Below, in pieces: positions 36,508 to 46,343 of a stretch of 64,000 nt of DNA. Each line of letters opens with the position of its first letter. Position 1 is the first letter of the stretch. The notes below the pieces were generated by a model. It did not search any database, had not been told where the DNA came from, and saw only the letters and a list, made by a program, of their open reading frames with translations. The stretch comes from Loktanella salsilacus (GTDB taxonomy: Bacteria; Pseudomonadota; Alphaproteobacteria; Rhodobacterales; Rhodobacteraceae). The DNA is taken from assembly GCF_900114485.1 (NCBI RefSeq), contig NZ_FOTF01000019.1:1-64000 (forward strand), in the 5' to 3' direction. Made by a program: the position numbers and the translations under genes.

Positions 36508-37353
36508 ATGTTCCCACGCCCCATTGCCCAGCGGTCCCGCGCCGCACAACTGACATATCAGGCCCTGCTACCCGTGGCCCTGATCCTGTGGCTGCTGCCC
36601 TTGCTTGGCATCGCCATGACGTCCATCAAACCGTCCTCCGATCTGGCGGCTGGCAACTATTTTGGCCTGCCCACGCATATCGCGATCGAAAACTACTGGA
36701 CGGTCCTGTTCGATTTCGACCTGTGGAAATACATCCGCAACTCCTTCATCGTCACGATCCCGACCGTGATCGGGTCGGTCGCCCTGTCCTGCCTGACCGG
36801 CTTTGCCCTTGGCATTTACCGCTTCAAAGGCAACCTGCTGATCTTTTTCATGTTCGTGGCGGGTAACTTTGTGCCGTTCCAGATCCTGATGGTCCCGGTC
36901 CGTGACCTGACGCTGAACCTTGGCATGTACAACACACCGCAGGCGCTCATCCTGTTCCACATCGCCTTTCAGACCGGGTTCTGCACCCTGTTCATGCGCA
37001 ATTTCATCGCCGCCCTGCCGCGCGAACTGATCGAGGCCGCCCGCGTCGAAGGCGTGGCCGAATGGCGCATCTTTTGGTTCGTCGTACTGCCCCTGATGAA
37101 GCCCGCGATTGCCGCGCTATCGGTGCTGATCTTTACCTTCATCTGGAACGACTTCTTCTGGGCGACCGTGCTGACCACCAGCGCCGAAACCCGTCCCGTC
37201 ACCGCTGGCCTGTCATCGCTCAACGGCCAATGGGTCGCTGCGTGGCATCTGGTCTCTGCCGGGTCTATCGTCGCCGCCCTGCCCCCTGTCGCGATGTTCT
37301 TTTTGATGCAAAAGCACTTCATCGCTGGCCTCACCCTCGGAGCCGTCAAGTAA
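36508..37353 (+). CDS. sugar ABC transporter permease (MalG type)
   Basis: A 281-aa second permease. The EAA loop is LIEAARVEGVAEWRIFWFVV, and the C-terminus ends with KHFIAGLTLGAVK, typical of MalG-like subunits. The ATG lies 1 bp after the first permease stop, and the gene ends directly against the alpha-galactosidase start. Confidence 0.9.
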   Translation: MFPRPIAQRSRAAQLTYQALLPVALILWLLPLLGIAMTSIKPSSDLAAGNYFGLPTHIAIENYWTVLFDFDLWKYIRNSFIVTIPTVIGSVALSCLTGFALGIYRFKGNLLIFFMFVAGNFVPFQILMVPVRDLTLNLGMYNTPQALILFHIAFQTGFCTLFMRNFIAALPRELIEAARVEGVAEWRIFWFVVLPLMKPAIAALSVLIFTFIWNDFFWATVLTTSAETRPVTAGLSSLNGQWVAAWHLVSAGSIVAALPPVAMFFLMQKHFIAGLTLGAVK

Positions 37354-39432
37354 ATGACCCACTATCGTCTTGATGCCGGTCGCCAGACGATCGTTCTGGC
37401 CGCCCCCGCGAACGGTTTGCCGCACTGCACCTATTGGGGTGCGCGGCTGCCGGACGGGACCGACCTTAGCGCGATTGCCGCTGCCGCCGAAATCGACCTG
37501 ACGGGCGGTATGCTGGATGCGAACCCGCTGGTCACGCTGTGTCCGCAAACCGCGGCTGCCTTTCCGGGGCAGCCGGGGCTAGAGGTGCGCAGCAAGGATG
37601 GCACGCCCCTGCGCCCCGTCTTTGCACAAACCGCGACCAAACGGGCAGAGGCGCTAGCGCTGTCCTATGCTGACGCCGCCCTTGGGCTGACCCTGACCTT
37701 CAAGTTCAGCGCCGATGCCGAGACTGGAATCATCACCGCCCAAACCACGCTGGACGCAACACAGCCTGTCCTGTGCGACTGGCTGTCCGCGCCGACCCTG
37801 CCCGGCCCGCAGTTGGCCGACGAGATGATCGATTTCGCGGGCCGCTGGTGCGATGAATTCCAGCCCGTCCGCACACCTTGGGCCGCTGGCATCCGCGCCC
37901 GCGACAACCGCACGGGCCGCACCGGGCACGAACATTTCCCCGCGCTGATCCTGCCCGCCCGCGGCTGCACCAATACGGGCGGAGAGGCGCACGCCCTGCA
38001 CTATGGCTGGTCCGGCGGCCACCGCATGATCGCAGAGGAGCTTCCCGACGGACGCCGCCAGATCCAGTTCGGCCACGCCAGCGGCAGCGATCCGCTGCCC
38101 GGCACCCATTTCGAAAGCGCCCCGCTTTATGTGGCCTATTCGGACACAGGCTTGAACGGCTGCGCTGTCAGCTTTCAGCGCCATCTGCGCGACCGCATCA
38201 TCACCTGGCCGCAGCCAAACACACCCCGCCCCGTGCATTACAACTGCTGGGAGGCGATCTATTTCGACCACTCTCTGTCTGCCCTGACCGCCATCGCCGA
38301 CCGCGCCGTTGCACTAGGGGCAGAGCGTTTCGTGCTGGACGACGGCTGGTTCAAGGCCCGCAATGACGACACCACCAGCCTTGGCGACTGGACCATCGAC
38401 GCCGCGAAATGGCCAGACGGGCTGACCCCGCTGATCGACCATGTCCACAGCCTTGGCATGACCTTTGGCCTGTGGTTCGAGCCTGAGATGGTCAACGCCG
38501 ACAGCGACATGGCCCGCAATCACCCAGATTGGATCCTTGGCCCAATGGATCAGCCGCTTGGCCGGGGCCAATATGTGCTGGACATGGCGAACGCCGATCT
38601 GCGCGAAAATCTGTTTGATCAAATCAGCAGTATTCTAGCCAGCCACGACATCGAATATATCAAGTGGGACCACAACCGTGTGCTCCCCCATAACGACGCG
38701 GCCCAGACACGCGGCACTTACGCCCTGCTGGACCGCCTGCGCACAGCCCATCCAGAGGTAGAGATTGAATCCTGCGCCTCTGGCGGTGGACGCATCGACT
38801 TTGGCATTTTGAAGCACACCCAGCGCGTCTGGCTGTCCGACAGCAACGACGCCCTGACGCGCCTGCGCATTCAGCACGATGCGGCCCTGTTCTTGCCATC
38901 CTGCGTCACCGGCAGCCACGTTGGCCCGCGCCACTGCCACACGACCGGACGCGTCCATTCCATCAGCTTCCGCGCATGGGTCGCCGCCCAGCGCCACATG
39001 GGGTTCGAGATGGACCCGCGCGAGCTGACACAGGAAGAGGCCGCGACCCTCACGCGGGTCACCGCGTGGTACAAAGCCAACCGCGACTGGATGCGCAGCG
39101 CCGATATCTTGCGGCTGGAAAGCGCGGACCCCGCCATCATCGCCGAACAGCAGCAAGCCGCCGATGGCACGCGGTTTGTCGTCTTCGCGGGCCACGCAGG
39201 CACCAGCACACAGATCGCGCCGCGCCCGCTGCGCCTGACGGGGCTTGATCCGGATGCCACCTATACGGTTGATATCGCGAACAAAGACGACCTATCCACC
39301 CTGTCACGCGGCACGCCTGCGCTGAAATCTGGCCCCTTGACCCTGACGGGCCGTACGTTGATGTCACAGGGCATTGCCCTACCCTATGCCGTCCCCGACA
39401 GCATATGGATCATCGAAGGACATCGCCTATGA
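37354..39432 (+). CDS. alpha-galactosidase (GH36)
   Basis: A 692-aa glycosidase that removes terminal alpha-galactose. GH36 motifs are in place: FVLDDGWFKARNDD, nucleophile Asp in YIKWDHNR (about residue 439), substrate loop CASGGGRIDFG and acid/base Asp in WLSDSND (about 497). There is no signal peptide, so it acts on sugar brought in by the adjacent ABC importer. The stop overlaps the next start (ATGA). Confidence 0.92.
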   Translation: MTHYRLDAGRQTIVLAAPANGLPHCTYWGARLPDGTDLSAIAAAAEIDLTGGMLDANPLVTLCPQTAAAFPGQPGLEVRSKDGTPLRPVFAQTATKRAEALALSYADAALGLTLTFKFSADAETGIITAQTTLDATQPVLCDWLSAPTLPGPQLADEMIDFAGRWCDEFQPVRTPWAAGIRARDNRTGRTGHEHFPALILPARGCTNTGGEAHALHYGWSGGHRMIAEELPDGRRQIQFGHASGSDPLPGTHFESAPLYVAYSDTGLNGCAVSFQRHLRDRIITWPQPNTPRPVHYNCWEAIYFDHSLSALTAIADRAVALGAERFVLDDGWFKARNDDTTSLGDWTIDAAKWPDGLTPLIDHVHSLGMTFGLWFEPEMVNADSDMARNHPDWILGPMDQPLGRGQYVLDMANADLRENLFDQISSILASHDIEYIKWDHNRVLPHNDAAQTRGTYALLDRLRTAHPEVEIESCASGGGRIDFGILKHTQRVWLSDSNDALTRLRIQHDAALFLPSCVTGSHVGPRHCHTTGRVHSISFRAWVAAQRHMGFEMDPRELTQEEAATLTRVTAWYKANRDWMRSADILRLESADPAIIAEQQQAADGTRFVVFAGHAGTSTQIAPRPLRLTGLDPDATYTVDIANKDDLSTLSRGTPALKSGPLTLTGRTLMSQGIALPYAVPDSIWIIEGHRL

Positions 39433-40187
39433 CAGCCCAGTTTCACGACCTTGAAAATGCCCACGTTTTTATCACCGGCGGCGGCGGCGGCATCGGTGCC
39501 GCGCTGACGGAATCTTTTCTGACGCAAAAGGCCAAGGTCAGCTTTGTCGGCCGCTCTGACTACAGCGATTTCGCGGACGACATGGCGGAAAAAACCGGCA
39601 CCAAGCCGTTCTTTCAGCAATGCGACGTCACCGACACCAAGGCGCTGCACGCCGCGATGGATGAAGCCGTCGCCAAGCAAGGCGCACTGAAAGTCCAAAT
39701 CAACAACGCCGCTGCCGACACGCGCATGGACCCCGCCGACATCACGGTCGAAGATTGGGACAACCAAATTGCCGTGAACCTGCGCCACTACTTCTTTGCC
39801 TGCCAAAAGGCGGGTGCGCTGATGACGGATGGCGGTTCAATCATCAATTTTTCGTCCGCCAGCTACCAGATCGCGGGGGAACAGCTTGCGCCCTATGTGT
39901 CGTCAAACGCAGGCATCCTCGGGCTGACACGCTCGCTGGCCCGCGACTGGGGCCCGCGCGCTATTCGCGTGAACGCGATCTCTCCCGGTCTTGTGCTGAC
40001 CAAAAAGCAGATTGAAGAGGTGCACACCGATGAAGACCTTGCTGAATTCCGCAAAAAGCAGTGCATCCCCGAAAACCTTTATCCCGAAGACGTGCCGGGC
40101 ACCGCGCTGTTCCTTGCCTCTGATCTGTCGCGCATGATGACCGGGCAGTGCCTGTTCATTGACGGCGGCTTGGCGTTCACAGGATGA
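39429..40187 (+). CDS. SDR, probable D-galactose 1-dehydrogenase
   Basis: A 252-aa short-chain dehydrogenase. The cofactor loop is GGGGGIGAA, and INNAAAD is a variant of NNAG. Ser and Tyr of the active site are present (NFSSAS, then YVSSN), but the usual Lys of YxxxK is Asn. The C-terminus has the classic [10 protein letters not shown]. From its place before the lactonase, kinase and aldolase genes I infer oxidation of galactose to galactonolactone. Other aldoses are possible. Confidence 0.75.
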   Translation: MTAQFHDLENAHVFITGGGGGIGAALTESFLTQKAKVSFVGRSDYSDFADDMAEKTGTKPFFQQCDVTDTKALHAAMDEAVAKQGALKVQINNAAADTRMDPADITVEDWDNQIAVNLRHYFFACQKAGALMTDGGSIINFSSASYQIAGEQLAPYVSSNAGILGLTRSLARDWGPRAIRVNAISPGLVLTKKQIEEVHTDEDLAEFRKKQCIPENLYPEDVPGTALFLASDLSRMMTGQCLFIDGGLAFTG

Positions 40188-41065
40188 GTGCCGCCGCCGC
40201 CACATGGATCGCCGCCGATTGGGGCACGACGCATCTGCGCGTTTGGGCCATGTCGGACAGTGGCACCGTGCTGGCGGCGGCTGGGTCCGCCGACGGCATG
40301 GGCACGCTGACCCGCGACGGCTTTGCCCCGGCGCTGGACGCCCTGACCGCCGATTGGCCCGCCGTGCCCGTGATTGCCTGCGGCATGGTCGGGTCCCGCC
40401 AAGGCTGGACAGAGGCACCCTATTCCGCCGTCCCCTGCCCCGCGCTGGCCAGCAACCTGACCCTTGCAGGCACCCGTTGCCACATCATTCCGGGGCTGAA
40501 ACAAGCCAGCCCCGCCGATGTCATGCGCGGCGAAGAGACCCAGATCGCAGGCTTTTTGTCGCTGAACCCGCGCTGGGACGGCGTGATCTGCCTGCCGGGT
40601 ACCCACACCAAATGGGTGCACGTCAGCGCGGATGAAGTCGTCAGTTTTCAGACTGTGATGACCGGCGATCTGTTCGCCGCCATCACGGGCCACACCGTGC
40701 TGCGCCATTCGTGCACCGACGGCTGGGACGACGCGGGCTTTTTGCAAGGCGTCGATGACGCCATCGCCCGCCCGGAAAAGCTAGCCGCGCGCCTGTTTTC
40801 CTTGCGCGCCGAAGGGTTACTGAACGATCTGCCCAATGCCACCGCGCGCGCCCGCCTGTCGGGGCTGCTCGTCGGGGCAGAACTTGCCGCGACCAAGCCC
40901 TACTGGCTTGGGCAGCAAATCGCCGTGATCGGCGCTGGCACCTTGGCGGGGCTTTACGTGACGGCCCTTGGGGCGCAGGCTGCCCCGGCGACCCAAGTCA
41001 ACGCGGACCGCGCCACACTGGCCGGGCTAACCGCCGCCTATCGCAGCTGGAAGGACCAGACATGA
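40184..41065 (+). CDS. dgoK: 2-dehydro-3-deoxygalactonokinase
   Basis: A 293-aa sugar acid kinase that phosphorylates KDGal. It starts with the ATP-binding [13 protein letters not shown] and has [39 protein letters not shown] and [12 protein letters not shown], all characteristic of DgoK. It overlaps the preceding stop by 4 bp and the following start by 4 bp, so it is translated as part of a tight operon. Confidence 0.92.
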   Translation: MSAAAATWIAADWGTTHLRVWAMSDSGTVLAAAGSADGMGTLTRDGFAPALDALTADWPAVPVIACGMVGSRQGWTEAPYSAVPCPALASNLTLAGTRCHIIPGLKQASPADVMRGEETQIAGFLSLNPRWDGVICLPGTHTKWVHVSADEVVSFQTVMTGDLFAAITGHTVLRHSCTDGWDDAGFLQGVDDAIARPEKLAARLFSLRAEGLLNDLPNATARARLSGLLVGAELAATKPYWLGQQIAVIGAGTLAGLYVTALGAQAAPATQVNADRATLAGLTAAYRSWKDQT

Positions 41066-41667
41066 CCCGCCCCATCATCGCCATCCTGCGCGGCGTCACG
41101 CCCGACGATGCCGTCGCCGTCGCCCGCGCCTGCATCGACGCAGGCATCACACGGATAGAGGTGCCGCTGAATTCCCCCGCACCCTTCGACAGCATCCGCC
41201 GTATGGCTGACGCGCACGGGGATATTGCTGAAATTGGCGCAGGTACCGTGCTGACGCCAGACGACGTGAACCGCGTGCGTGATGCTGGCGGAAAGCTGAT
41301 CGTATCCCCCAATGCCGACCCGCGCGTGATCATGGCGACCAAGGCCGCAGGCATGGCCAGCTGGCCCGGCGTGATGACACCAACGGAATGCTTTGCGGCG
41401 CTGAAAGCCGGCGCTGACGGGCTCAAGATTTTCCCCGCCTCGCTGATCGGTCCCGCCGGCATCAAAGCCATGCGCGCCGTGCTGCCTGCGGATTGCCCGG
41501 TCTATGCCGTCGGCGGCGCTGGCCCCGATAACTTTGGCGACTGGATCAAGGCAGGCGCCGACGGCTTCGGCATCGGCACCGCGATTTACACTCCCGGTCT
41601 AAGCGCCGAAGACGTTGCCACCCGCGCCCGCGACATCGTGGCCGCCTTTGACGCAGCCATCCAATGA
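41062..41667 (+). CDS. dgoA: 2-dehydro-3-deoxy-6-phosphogalactonate aldolase
   Basis: A 201-aa class I aldolase that splits KDPGal to pyruvate and glyceraldehyde 3-phosphate. It shows [21 protein letters not shown] (active-site Glu region), [11 protein letters not shown] and the Schiff-base Lys in [14 protein letters not shown]. Length is normal for a stand-alone KDPGal aldolase. It overlaps both neighbours by 4 bp. Confidence 0.93.
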   Translation: MTRPIIAILRGVTPDDAVAVARACIDAGITRIEVPLNSPAPFDSIRRMADAHGDIAEIGAGTVLTPDDVNRVRDAGGKLIVSPNADPRVIMATKAAGMASWPGVMTPTECFAALKAGADGLKIFPASLIGPAGIKAMRAVLPADCPVYAVGGAGPDNFGDWIKAGADGFGIGTAIYTPGLSAEDVATRARDIVAAFDAAIQ

Positions 41668-42491
41668 TCTTCGACGCTACTCCCTGCACCTTGGGCGAAG
41701 GCCCGCTCTGGCACCCCGAACGCGATCAGCTGTTCTGGTTCGATATCCTGTCGCGCCGCATGCACACCAAAGGGCAGCATTGGGATTTCCCCGGCCATGT
41801 CTCGGCTGCTGGTTGGGTGGATTATGAAACGCTGCTCGTTGCATCTGATATCGCGCTCAGCCGCTTTGACATCGCCTCTGGCGACACCGTCAAGATCATG
41901 GATCTGGAACACGATCTGGCGGGCAACCGGTCCAACGATTGCCGCGCTGACCCACAGGGCGGCTTCTGGATTGGCACGATGGGGTTAGGGGCAGAGGCAG
42001 GCCACGGCAGCATCTGGCGCTATTACCGGGGCGCGCTGCGCAAGATCTACGCCGACCTTGCGATCAGCAACTCGATCTGCTTCGCCCCAGACGGCAAAAC
42101 CGCCTATTTCACCGACACCCCCACCAAACAAATCATGCGCGTCGCGTTGGACGCCGCTGGCTGGCCATCAGGCACACCGCAAGTCCATATTGACCTGACC
42201 GGCACGGACTATAACCCCGACGGCTCTGTCGTGGACGCCGCGGGCAACCTGTTCAATGCGCAATGGGGTGCGGGCCGCGTCGCCGCCTACGACCCACATG
42301 GCCAGTTCATCGAAGCCTTCGCCTTCCCCGCGCACCATACGTCCTGCCCGACTTTTGGCGGCGCGGACCTGTCGACGCTCTACGTCACCTCGGCCCGACA
42401 AGGCATCGATGCCCCTGACGAAGCCCAAGGCGCGACTTACGCGATCAAAACCAGCTACACCGGCCAACGGGAACACCGCGTCATCCTTTAA
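41664..42491 (+). CDS. SMP-30/gluconolactonase-family lactonase
   Basis: A 275-aa six-bladed propeller lactonase. Metal-binding residues are expected in [19 protein letters not shown] (Glu), the Asn of [11 protein letters not shown] and the Asp of [12 protein letters not shown]. By context it opens galactonolactone to galactonate. No dehydratase gene follows, so the next pathway step must be encoded elsewhere. Confidence 0.88.
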   Translation: MIFDATPCTLGEGPLWHPERDQLFWFDILSRRMHTKGQHWDFPGHVSAAGWVDYETLLVASDIALSRFDIASGDTVKIMDLEHDLAGNRSNDCRADPQGGFWIGTMGLGAEAGHGSIWRYYRGALRKIYADLAISNSICFAPDGKTAYFTDTPTKQIMRVALDAAGWPSGTPQVHIDLTGTDYNPDGSVVDAAGNLFNAQWGAGRVAAYDPHGQFIEAFAFPAHHTSCPTFGGADLSTLYVTSARQGIDAPDEAQGATYAIKTSYTGQREHRVIL

Positions 42492-42542
42492 ACGCGGGCG
42501 TCCCCCATCATCTTGCCAAAAATACTCAAAAAGGTCCCAGAC

Positions 42543-44444
42543 ATGACCCGCACGCTCGGCGTTTGCTACTACCCCGAACACTGGCCCGAATCCCAATGGG
42601 CCGTTGATGCCGCCCAGATGAAGGCCACCGGCCTGACGTGGGTGCGCATTGGCGAATTCGCCTGGAGCCTGATGGAACCCACCCCTGGCACCTACGACTG
42701 GGATTGGCTGGACCGGGCCGTAGAAACCCTTGGCAATGCTGGCCTCAAGGTCGTGATGGGCACACCCACTGCCACCCCGCCGCGCTGGTTGGTGGACAGC
42801 ATGCCCGACATGCTGCCCGTCGACGCGCAGGGGCGCACGCGGGGCTTTGGCTCGCGCCGGCATTATGATTTCAGCCATATGGGCTACCGCGACGCATGTC
42901 GCCGCATCGCAACAGCGATGGGCGAGCGTTATGGCCGCAATCCCCATGTCGCAGCTTGGCAGATCGATAACGAATACGATTGCCACGATACGACGCTGTC
43001 ATATTCGGGTGCTGCAAAACAGGGGTTTCAGGATTGGCTTGCGCAGAAATACCAAAGCACGGACGCGCTGAACCGGGCTTGGGGCAATATCTTTTGGTCA
43101 ATGCAATACGACACCTTCGACCAGATCGAACTGCCGAACCTGACCGTCACCGAACCCAACCCCGCGCATGTGCTGGATTTCCGGCGCTACAGCTCTGACC
43201 AAGTCGCCGCGTTCAACCGCGTACAGGTCGACGCCCTGCGTCCTTTGACCGACACGCCGCTGATCCACAACTACATGGGCCGCACGCTGACGTTTGATCA
43301 TTTCAAAGTCGGTGCCGACCTCGATATCGCGTCGTGGGACAGTTACCCCATCGGCTTTCTGTCCGACAGGATCGAAGGGACGACGAAGGAAAAGCAGACC
43401 TATCTGCGCCAAGGTCACCCGGACAACCAAGCCTTTCACCACGATCTGTACCGCGCTGTCGGCAATGGCCGCCTTTGGGTGATGGAACAGCAACCCGGCC
43501 CGGTAAACTGGGCCCCCTACAACCCCGCCCCCCTGCCCGGCATGGCCCGCCTTTGGGCATGGGAAGCCTTCGCCCACGGGGCAGAGGCCGTCTGCTATTT
43601 CCGCTGGCGTCAGGCCCCCTTTGCGCAGGAACAAATGCATGCAGGCCTGCTGCGCCCCGACAGCGAACCCGCCCCGGCCTTGGGCGAGGCCGCGCAGGTC
43701 GCGGCAGAAATCGCTGCCATGCCAGACCTTGATCACGCCACAGGCTCTGCCGCGCTGATCTTTGATTACGAAAGCGCATGGGCGTGGGACACGCAGCCGC
43801 AGGGTGCGGACTTTGACATGTTCCGCCTTGCCTTTGCCGCCTACCGCGCCTTGCGCCGGGCGGGTCTGTCCGTGGACATCCTGCCGCCCCATACGGGCGA
43901 TCTGTCGGCCTATAAACTGGTCCTTGCCCCCGGTCTGATGACGATTTCGGACAACCTGCGCGCCGCATTGGCAACATACGAAGGCATCGCGCTGATCGGC
44001 CCGCGCAGCGATCTGAAAACCCGCGACATGGCGATCCCCGTGCCCATGGGCCCATCCCTGCCCGACACTGACGTCACCGTCACACTGACCGAAAGCCTGC
44101 CTCCCAGCGACAAGATCAAGCTGCAAGGCGGCGGCCGTTTCCGCCATTGGTTCGAACATCTGGACGGCACAGCGCCGGTGCATCTGTCCACGAAATCAGG
44201 CCAACCAGCGATCATGGGCGGCGATCACCTGCGCTATCTGGCCGGCTGGCCAGATGACGCGACCTTTGACGGCATCATCGGCGGGCTTTGCGACGCAGCG
44301 GGCATTGCGACCCTGCGCCTGCCAGATGGCCTGCGCGTGCGCGACACGGCCACCACGCGATTTTTCTTCAACTACGGTCCCAAGCCTGTCACATGGAAAG
44401 ACACAATCATCCCCGCCGCGGGGGTCCACTGGGAGGCACTTTGA
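42543..44444 (+). CDS. beta-galactosidase (GH42)
   Basis: A 633-aa GH42 enzyme that hydrolyses beta-galactosides. It has [14 protein letters not shown] at the N-terminus, acid/base Glu in [12 protein letters not shown] (about residue 145) and nucleophile Glu in [13 protein letters not shown] (about 316). There is no signal peptide. The start at 42543 follows an AAAAAGG ribosome site. Its stop overlaps the next start (TGATG). Confidence 0.92.
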   Translation: MTRTLGVCYYPEHWPESQWAVDAAQMKATGLTWVRIGEFAWSLMEPTPGTYDWDWLDRAVETLGNAGLKVVMGTPTATPPRWLVDSMPDMLPVDAQGRTRGFGSRRHYDFSHMGYRDACRRIATAMGERYGRNPHVAAWQIDNEYDCHDTTLSYSGAAKQGFQDWLAQKYQSTDALNRAWGNIFWSMQYDTFDQIELPNLTVTEPNPAHVLDFRRYSSDQVAAFNRVQVDALRPLTDTPLIHNYMGRTLTFDHFKVGADLDIASWDSYPIGFLSDRIEGTTKEKQTYLRQGHPDNQAFHHDLYRAVGNGRLWVMEQQPGPVNWAPYNPAPLPGMARLWAWEAFAHGAEAVCYFRWRQAPFAQEQMHAGLLRPDSEPAPALGEAAQVAAEIAAMPDLDHATGSAALIFDYESAWAWDTQPQGADFDMFRLAFAAYRALRRAGLSVDILPPHTGDLSAYKLVLAPGLMTISDNLRAALATYEGIALIGPRSDLKTRDMAIPVPMGPSLPDTDVTVTLTESLPPSDKIKLQGGGRFRHWFEHLDGTAPVHLSTKSGQPAIMGGDHLRYLAGWPDDATFDGIIGGLCDAAGIATLRLPDGLRVRDTATTRFFFNYGPKPVTWKDTIIPAAGVHWEAL

Positions 44445-45418
44445 TGATCGCACATTTTGGCACATCCGCCGCTGGTCATGACATCGACAGCGTCACACTG
44501 CATGCAGGCGACTTGTCCGTCACCCTGCTGACATGGGGCTGCGTCGTGCAGGACGTGCGGCTTGCGGGCGTTGACTATTCCCTGACCCGCGGCTCTGACC
44601 TTCTGGCCGATTACGAGGGCGAGATGCGCTATAGCGGATCGCTGATCGGTCCAGTTGTGAACCGGATCAGCACCGGCCGGGTCGAGATTGACGGCATGAT
44701 GTACGAGCTGGAGCGGAACCTGAAGAACCGCATCCACCTGCATTCCGGCAGCCGCGCGACGCACCTGCGGCCATGGAAGCTGCACGAATCCTCGGCCGAC
44801 CGTGCTGTGTTCAAACTGCATCTGCCCGATGGTGACGGCGGTCTGCCCGGCGACCGGCATATTCGCGCTGTGTTCACCGTGATCGCCCCCGCCATCCTGA
44901 CGATGGAAATCACGGGCACCACCGACCAGCCGACGCTGATGAACTTCGCGAACCACTCTTATTGGAACCTGGACGGCACCCCGACATGGGACGGCCACAC
45001 CTTGCAAGTCGCCGCCGACCGCTATCTGCCCACAACCGAGGACTTCTATCCCACCGGAGAGATCGCCGATGTAGACGGCACCCCGCTCGATTTCCGCGCA
45101 CCGCGCGAGATCAGCGTCAAGAACCCCGAGATGGACCACAACATGTGTCTGTCAGATGGACAGGTGCCCCTGCGTGATGTTCTGTGGCTCGCCGGGCAAT
45201 CCGGCGTAAAGCTGACCATCGCGACCGATCAGCCCGGCATGCAGGTCTTTGACGGTCGCCACGCGATCCGCCCCGGCAAGCCGCAATACGAAGCGCTGGC
45301 GTTCGAGGCGCAAGGCTGGCCAGACGCCCCCACCCACGCGAATTTCCCGTCCATCCGCGTGGGCGAGCACACACCTTATCGCCAGTTCACGACTTATACC
45401 TTCGCCAAGCCAGACTAA
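44444..45418 (+). CDS. galM: aldose 1-epimerase
   Basis: A 324-aa mutarotase that interconverts alpha and beta anomers of galactose, feeding the dehydrogenase. Active-site regions are visible: NRISTGRVEIDG, HLHSGSR, NHSYWNLDG (His) and EALAFEAQGWPDAPTH (catalytic Glu region). It is the last gene of the galactoside operon and converges with the hydroxyisourate hydrolase gene 9 bp away. Confidence 0.9.
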   Translation: MIAHFGTSAAGHDIDSVTLHAGDLSVTLLTWGCVVQDVRLAGVDYSLTRGSDLLADYEGEMRYSGSLIGPVVNRISTGRVEIDGMMYELERNLKNRIHLHSGSRATHLRPWKLHESSADRAVFKLHLPDGDGGLPGDRHIRAVFTVIAPAILTMEITGTTDQPTLMNFANHSYWNLDGTPTWDGHTLQVAADRYLPTTEDFYPTGEIADVDGTPLDFRAPREISVKNPEMDHNMCLSDGQVPLRDVLWLAGQSGVKLTIATDQPGMQVFDGRHAIRPGKPQYEALAFEAQGWPDAPTHANFPSIRVGEHTPYRQFTTYTFAKPD

Positions 45419-45427
45419 GCCGCAGGC

Positions 45428-45787
45428 TTAGCTGCCGCGATAGGTCGAATAGCCGTAAGGCGACAGCAGCAGAGGCACGTGATAATGCGCCTCTGCATCG
45501 GTGATGCCAAAGCGGATCGGCACAATATCCAGAAAGAGCGGCTCTGCCCCGTCCTGACCGGTCGCGCGCAGGTAGTCACCCGCGTGGAATGTCAACTCAT
45601 AGGTGCCGACGGCGAACTGCCCTTTGGGCAGGATCGGCGCATCAGTGCGCCCGTCAGCATTCGTCGTCATGCGCGCGATCTCTGCCGGGCCCGCGTCTGT
45701 GATCCGCGACAGCACGATCTGCAACCCGCCCGCAGGCAAACCGCGTGCAGTATCAAGTACATGGGTCGTTAAATATCCCTGCGACAT
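45428..45787 (-). CDS. uraH: 5-hydroxyisourate hydrolase
   Basis: A 119-aa transthyretin-like enzyme of urate breakdown, converting 5-hydroxyisourate to OHCU. It starts with [15 protein letters not shown] (catalytic His) and ends with the diagnostic YRGS. The ATG at 45787 has AAAAGGAG upstream. No other purine catabolic gene is in the window. The 218 bp between it and the tRNA hold a weak relative of the palindromic repeat near 45900-45925 (CGATTATTCATCGAAAAATCG) but no gene. Confidence 0.93.
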   Translation of the reverse strand: MSQGYLTTHVLDTARGLPAGGLQIVLSRITDAGPAEIARMTTNADGRTDAPILPKGQFAVGTYELTFHAGDYLRATGQDGAEPLFLDIVPIRFGITDAEAHYHVPLLLSPYGYSTYRGS

Positions 45788-46005
45788 ACGCGCACTCCTT
45801 TTCATTTCGCCTGTGAACAAGCGGCCTGCTTCCCCGCTTGTCAACCCGGCCAGCACCAAGCCGGAGCCTAAAACTTTTCGCCCAAAAGGTTTAACACCGG
45901 ACGATTATTCATCGAAAAATCGTTGCACCCCGCATCCCGCGCATAAAAGTGGAAAAATGCGTTTGACACCGCCCCCTGGTCCGCTTATCGGATGCGCCGT
46001 GGTGA

Positions 46006-46082
46006 GGCGCGGTAGCTCAGTTGGTTAGAGCGATCGACTCATAATCGATAGGTCGGGAGTTCAAGTCTCCCCCACGCCACCA
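46006..46082 (+). tRNA. tRNA with CAU anticodon (elongator Met or Ile2)
   Basis: A full cloverleaf with encoded CCA. The acceptor is GGCGCGG/CCACGCC with one C-A mismatch. The D arm is GCTC...GAGC, the anticodon arm ATCGA-CTCATAA-TCGAT (anticodon CAT), and the T arm GGGAG-TTCAAGT-CTCCC. CAU can mean elongator Met or lysidine-modified Ile; G1-C72 pairing excludes the initiator. The two cannot be separated by eye. Confidence 0.9.
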
Positions 46083-46200
46083 CCACAGTCTCCCAGCTCA
46101 AATGCACCGCGAAACCGACACCCCGGACCGACCGGCGCATTTGCTGCGCAAGCCACGCTGTGTCGGGAGTTCAAGTCTCCCCCACGCCACCACCACAGTC
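46052..46200. repeat. direct repeat of the tRNA 3' end
   Basis: An identical 39-bp sequence occurs at 46052-46090 and 46162-46200. It covers the last 31 nt of the tRNA (var loop to CCA) plus 8 bp. The DNA after each copy is still partly alike, so it looks like an old tandem duplication of about 110 bp whose second copy lost the tRNA 5' part. The second copy cannot fold as a tRNA. Confidence 0.85.
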
Positions 46201-46343
46201 CACCAGTTCAAAACGAAGCGCGAAGCAGCCACCGCAGATCGCTCACGCGCGTTTGCTGTTTAGCGCGCCTCAATATTTGGCATACCATCTTGCAACGTCC
46301 CCACAGCAGGTTCAGGGTCTGCGCAACAGACCGGGGGACCACG

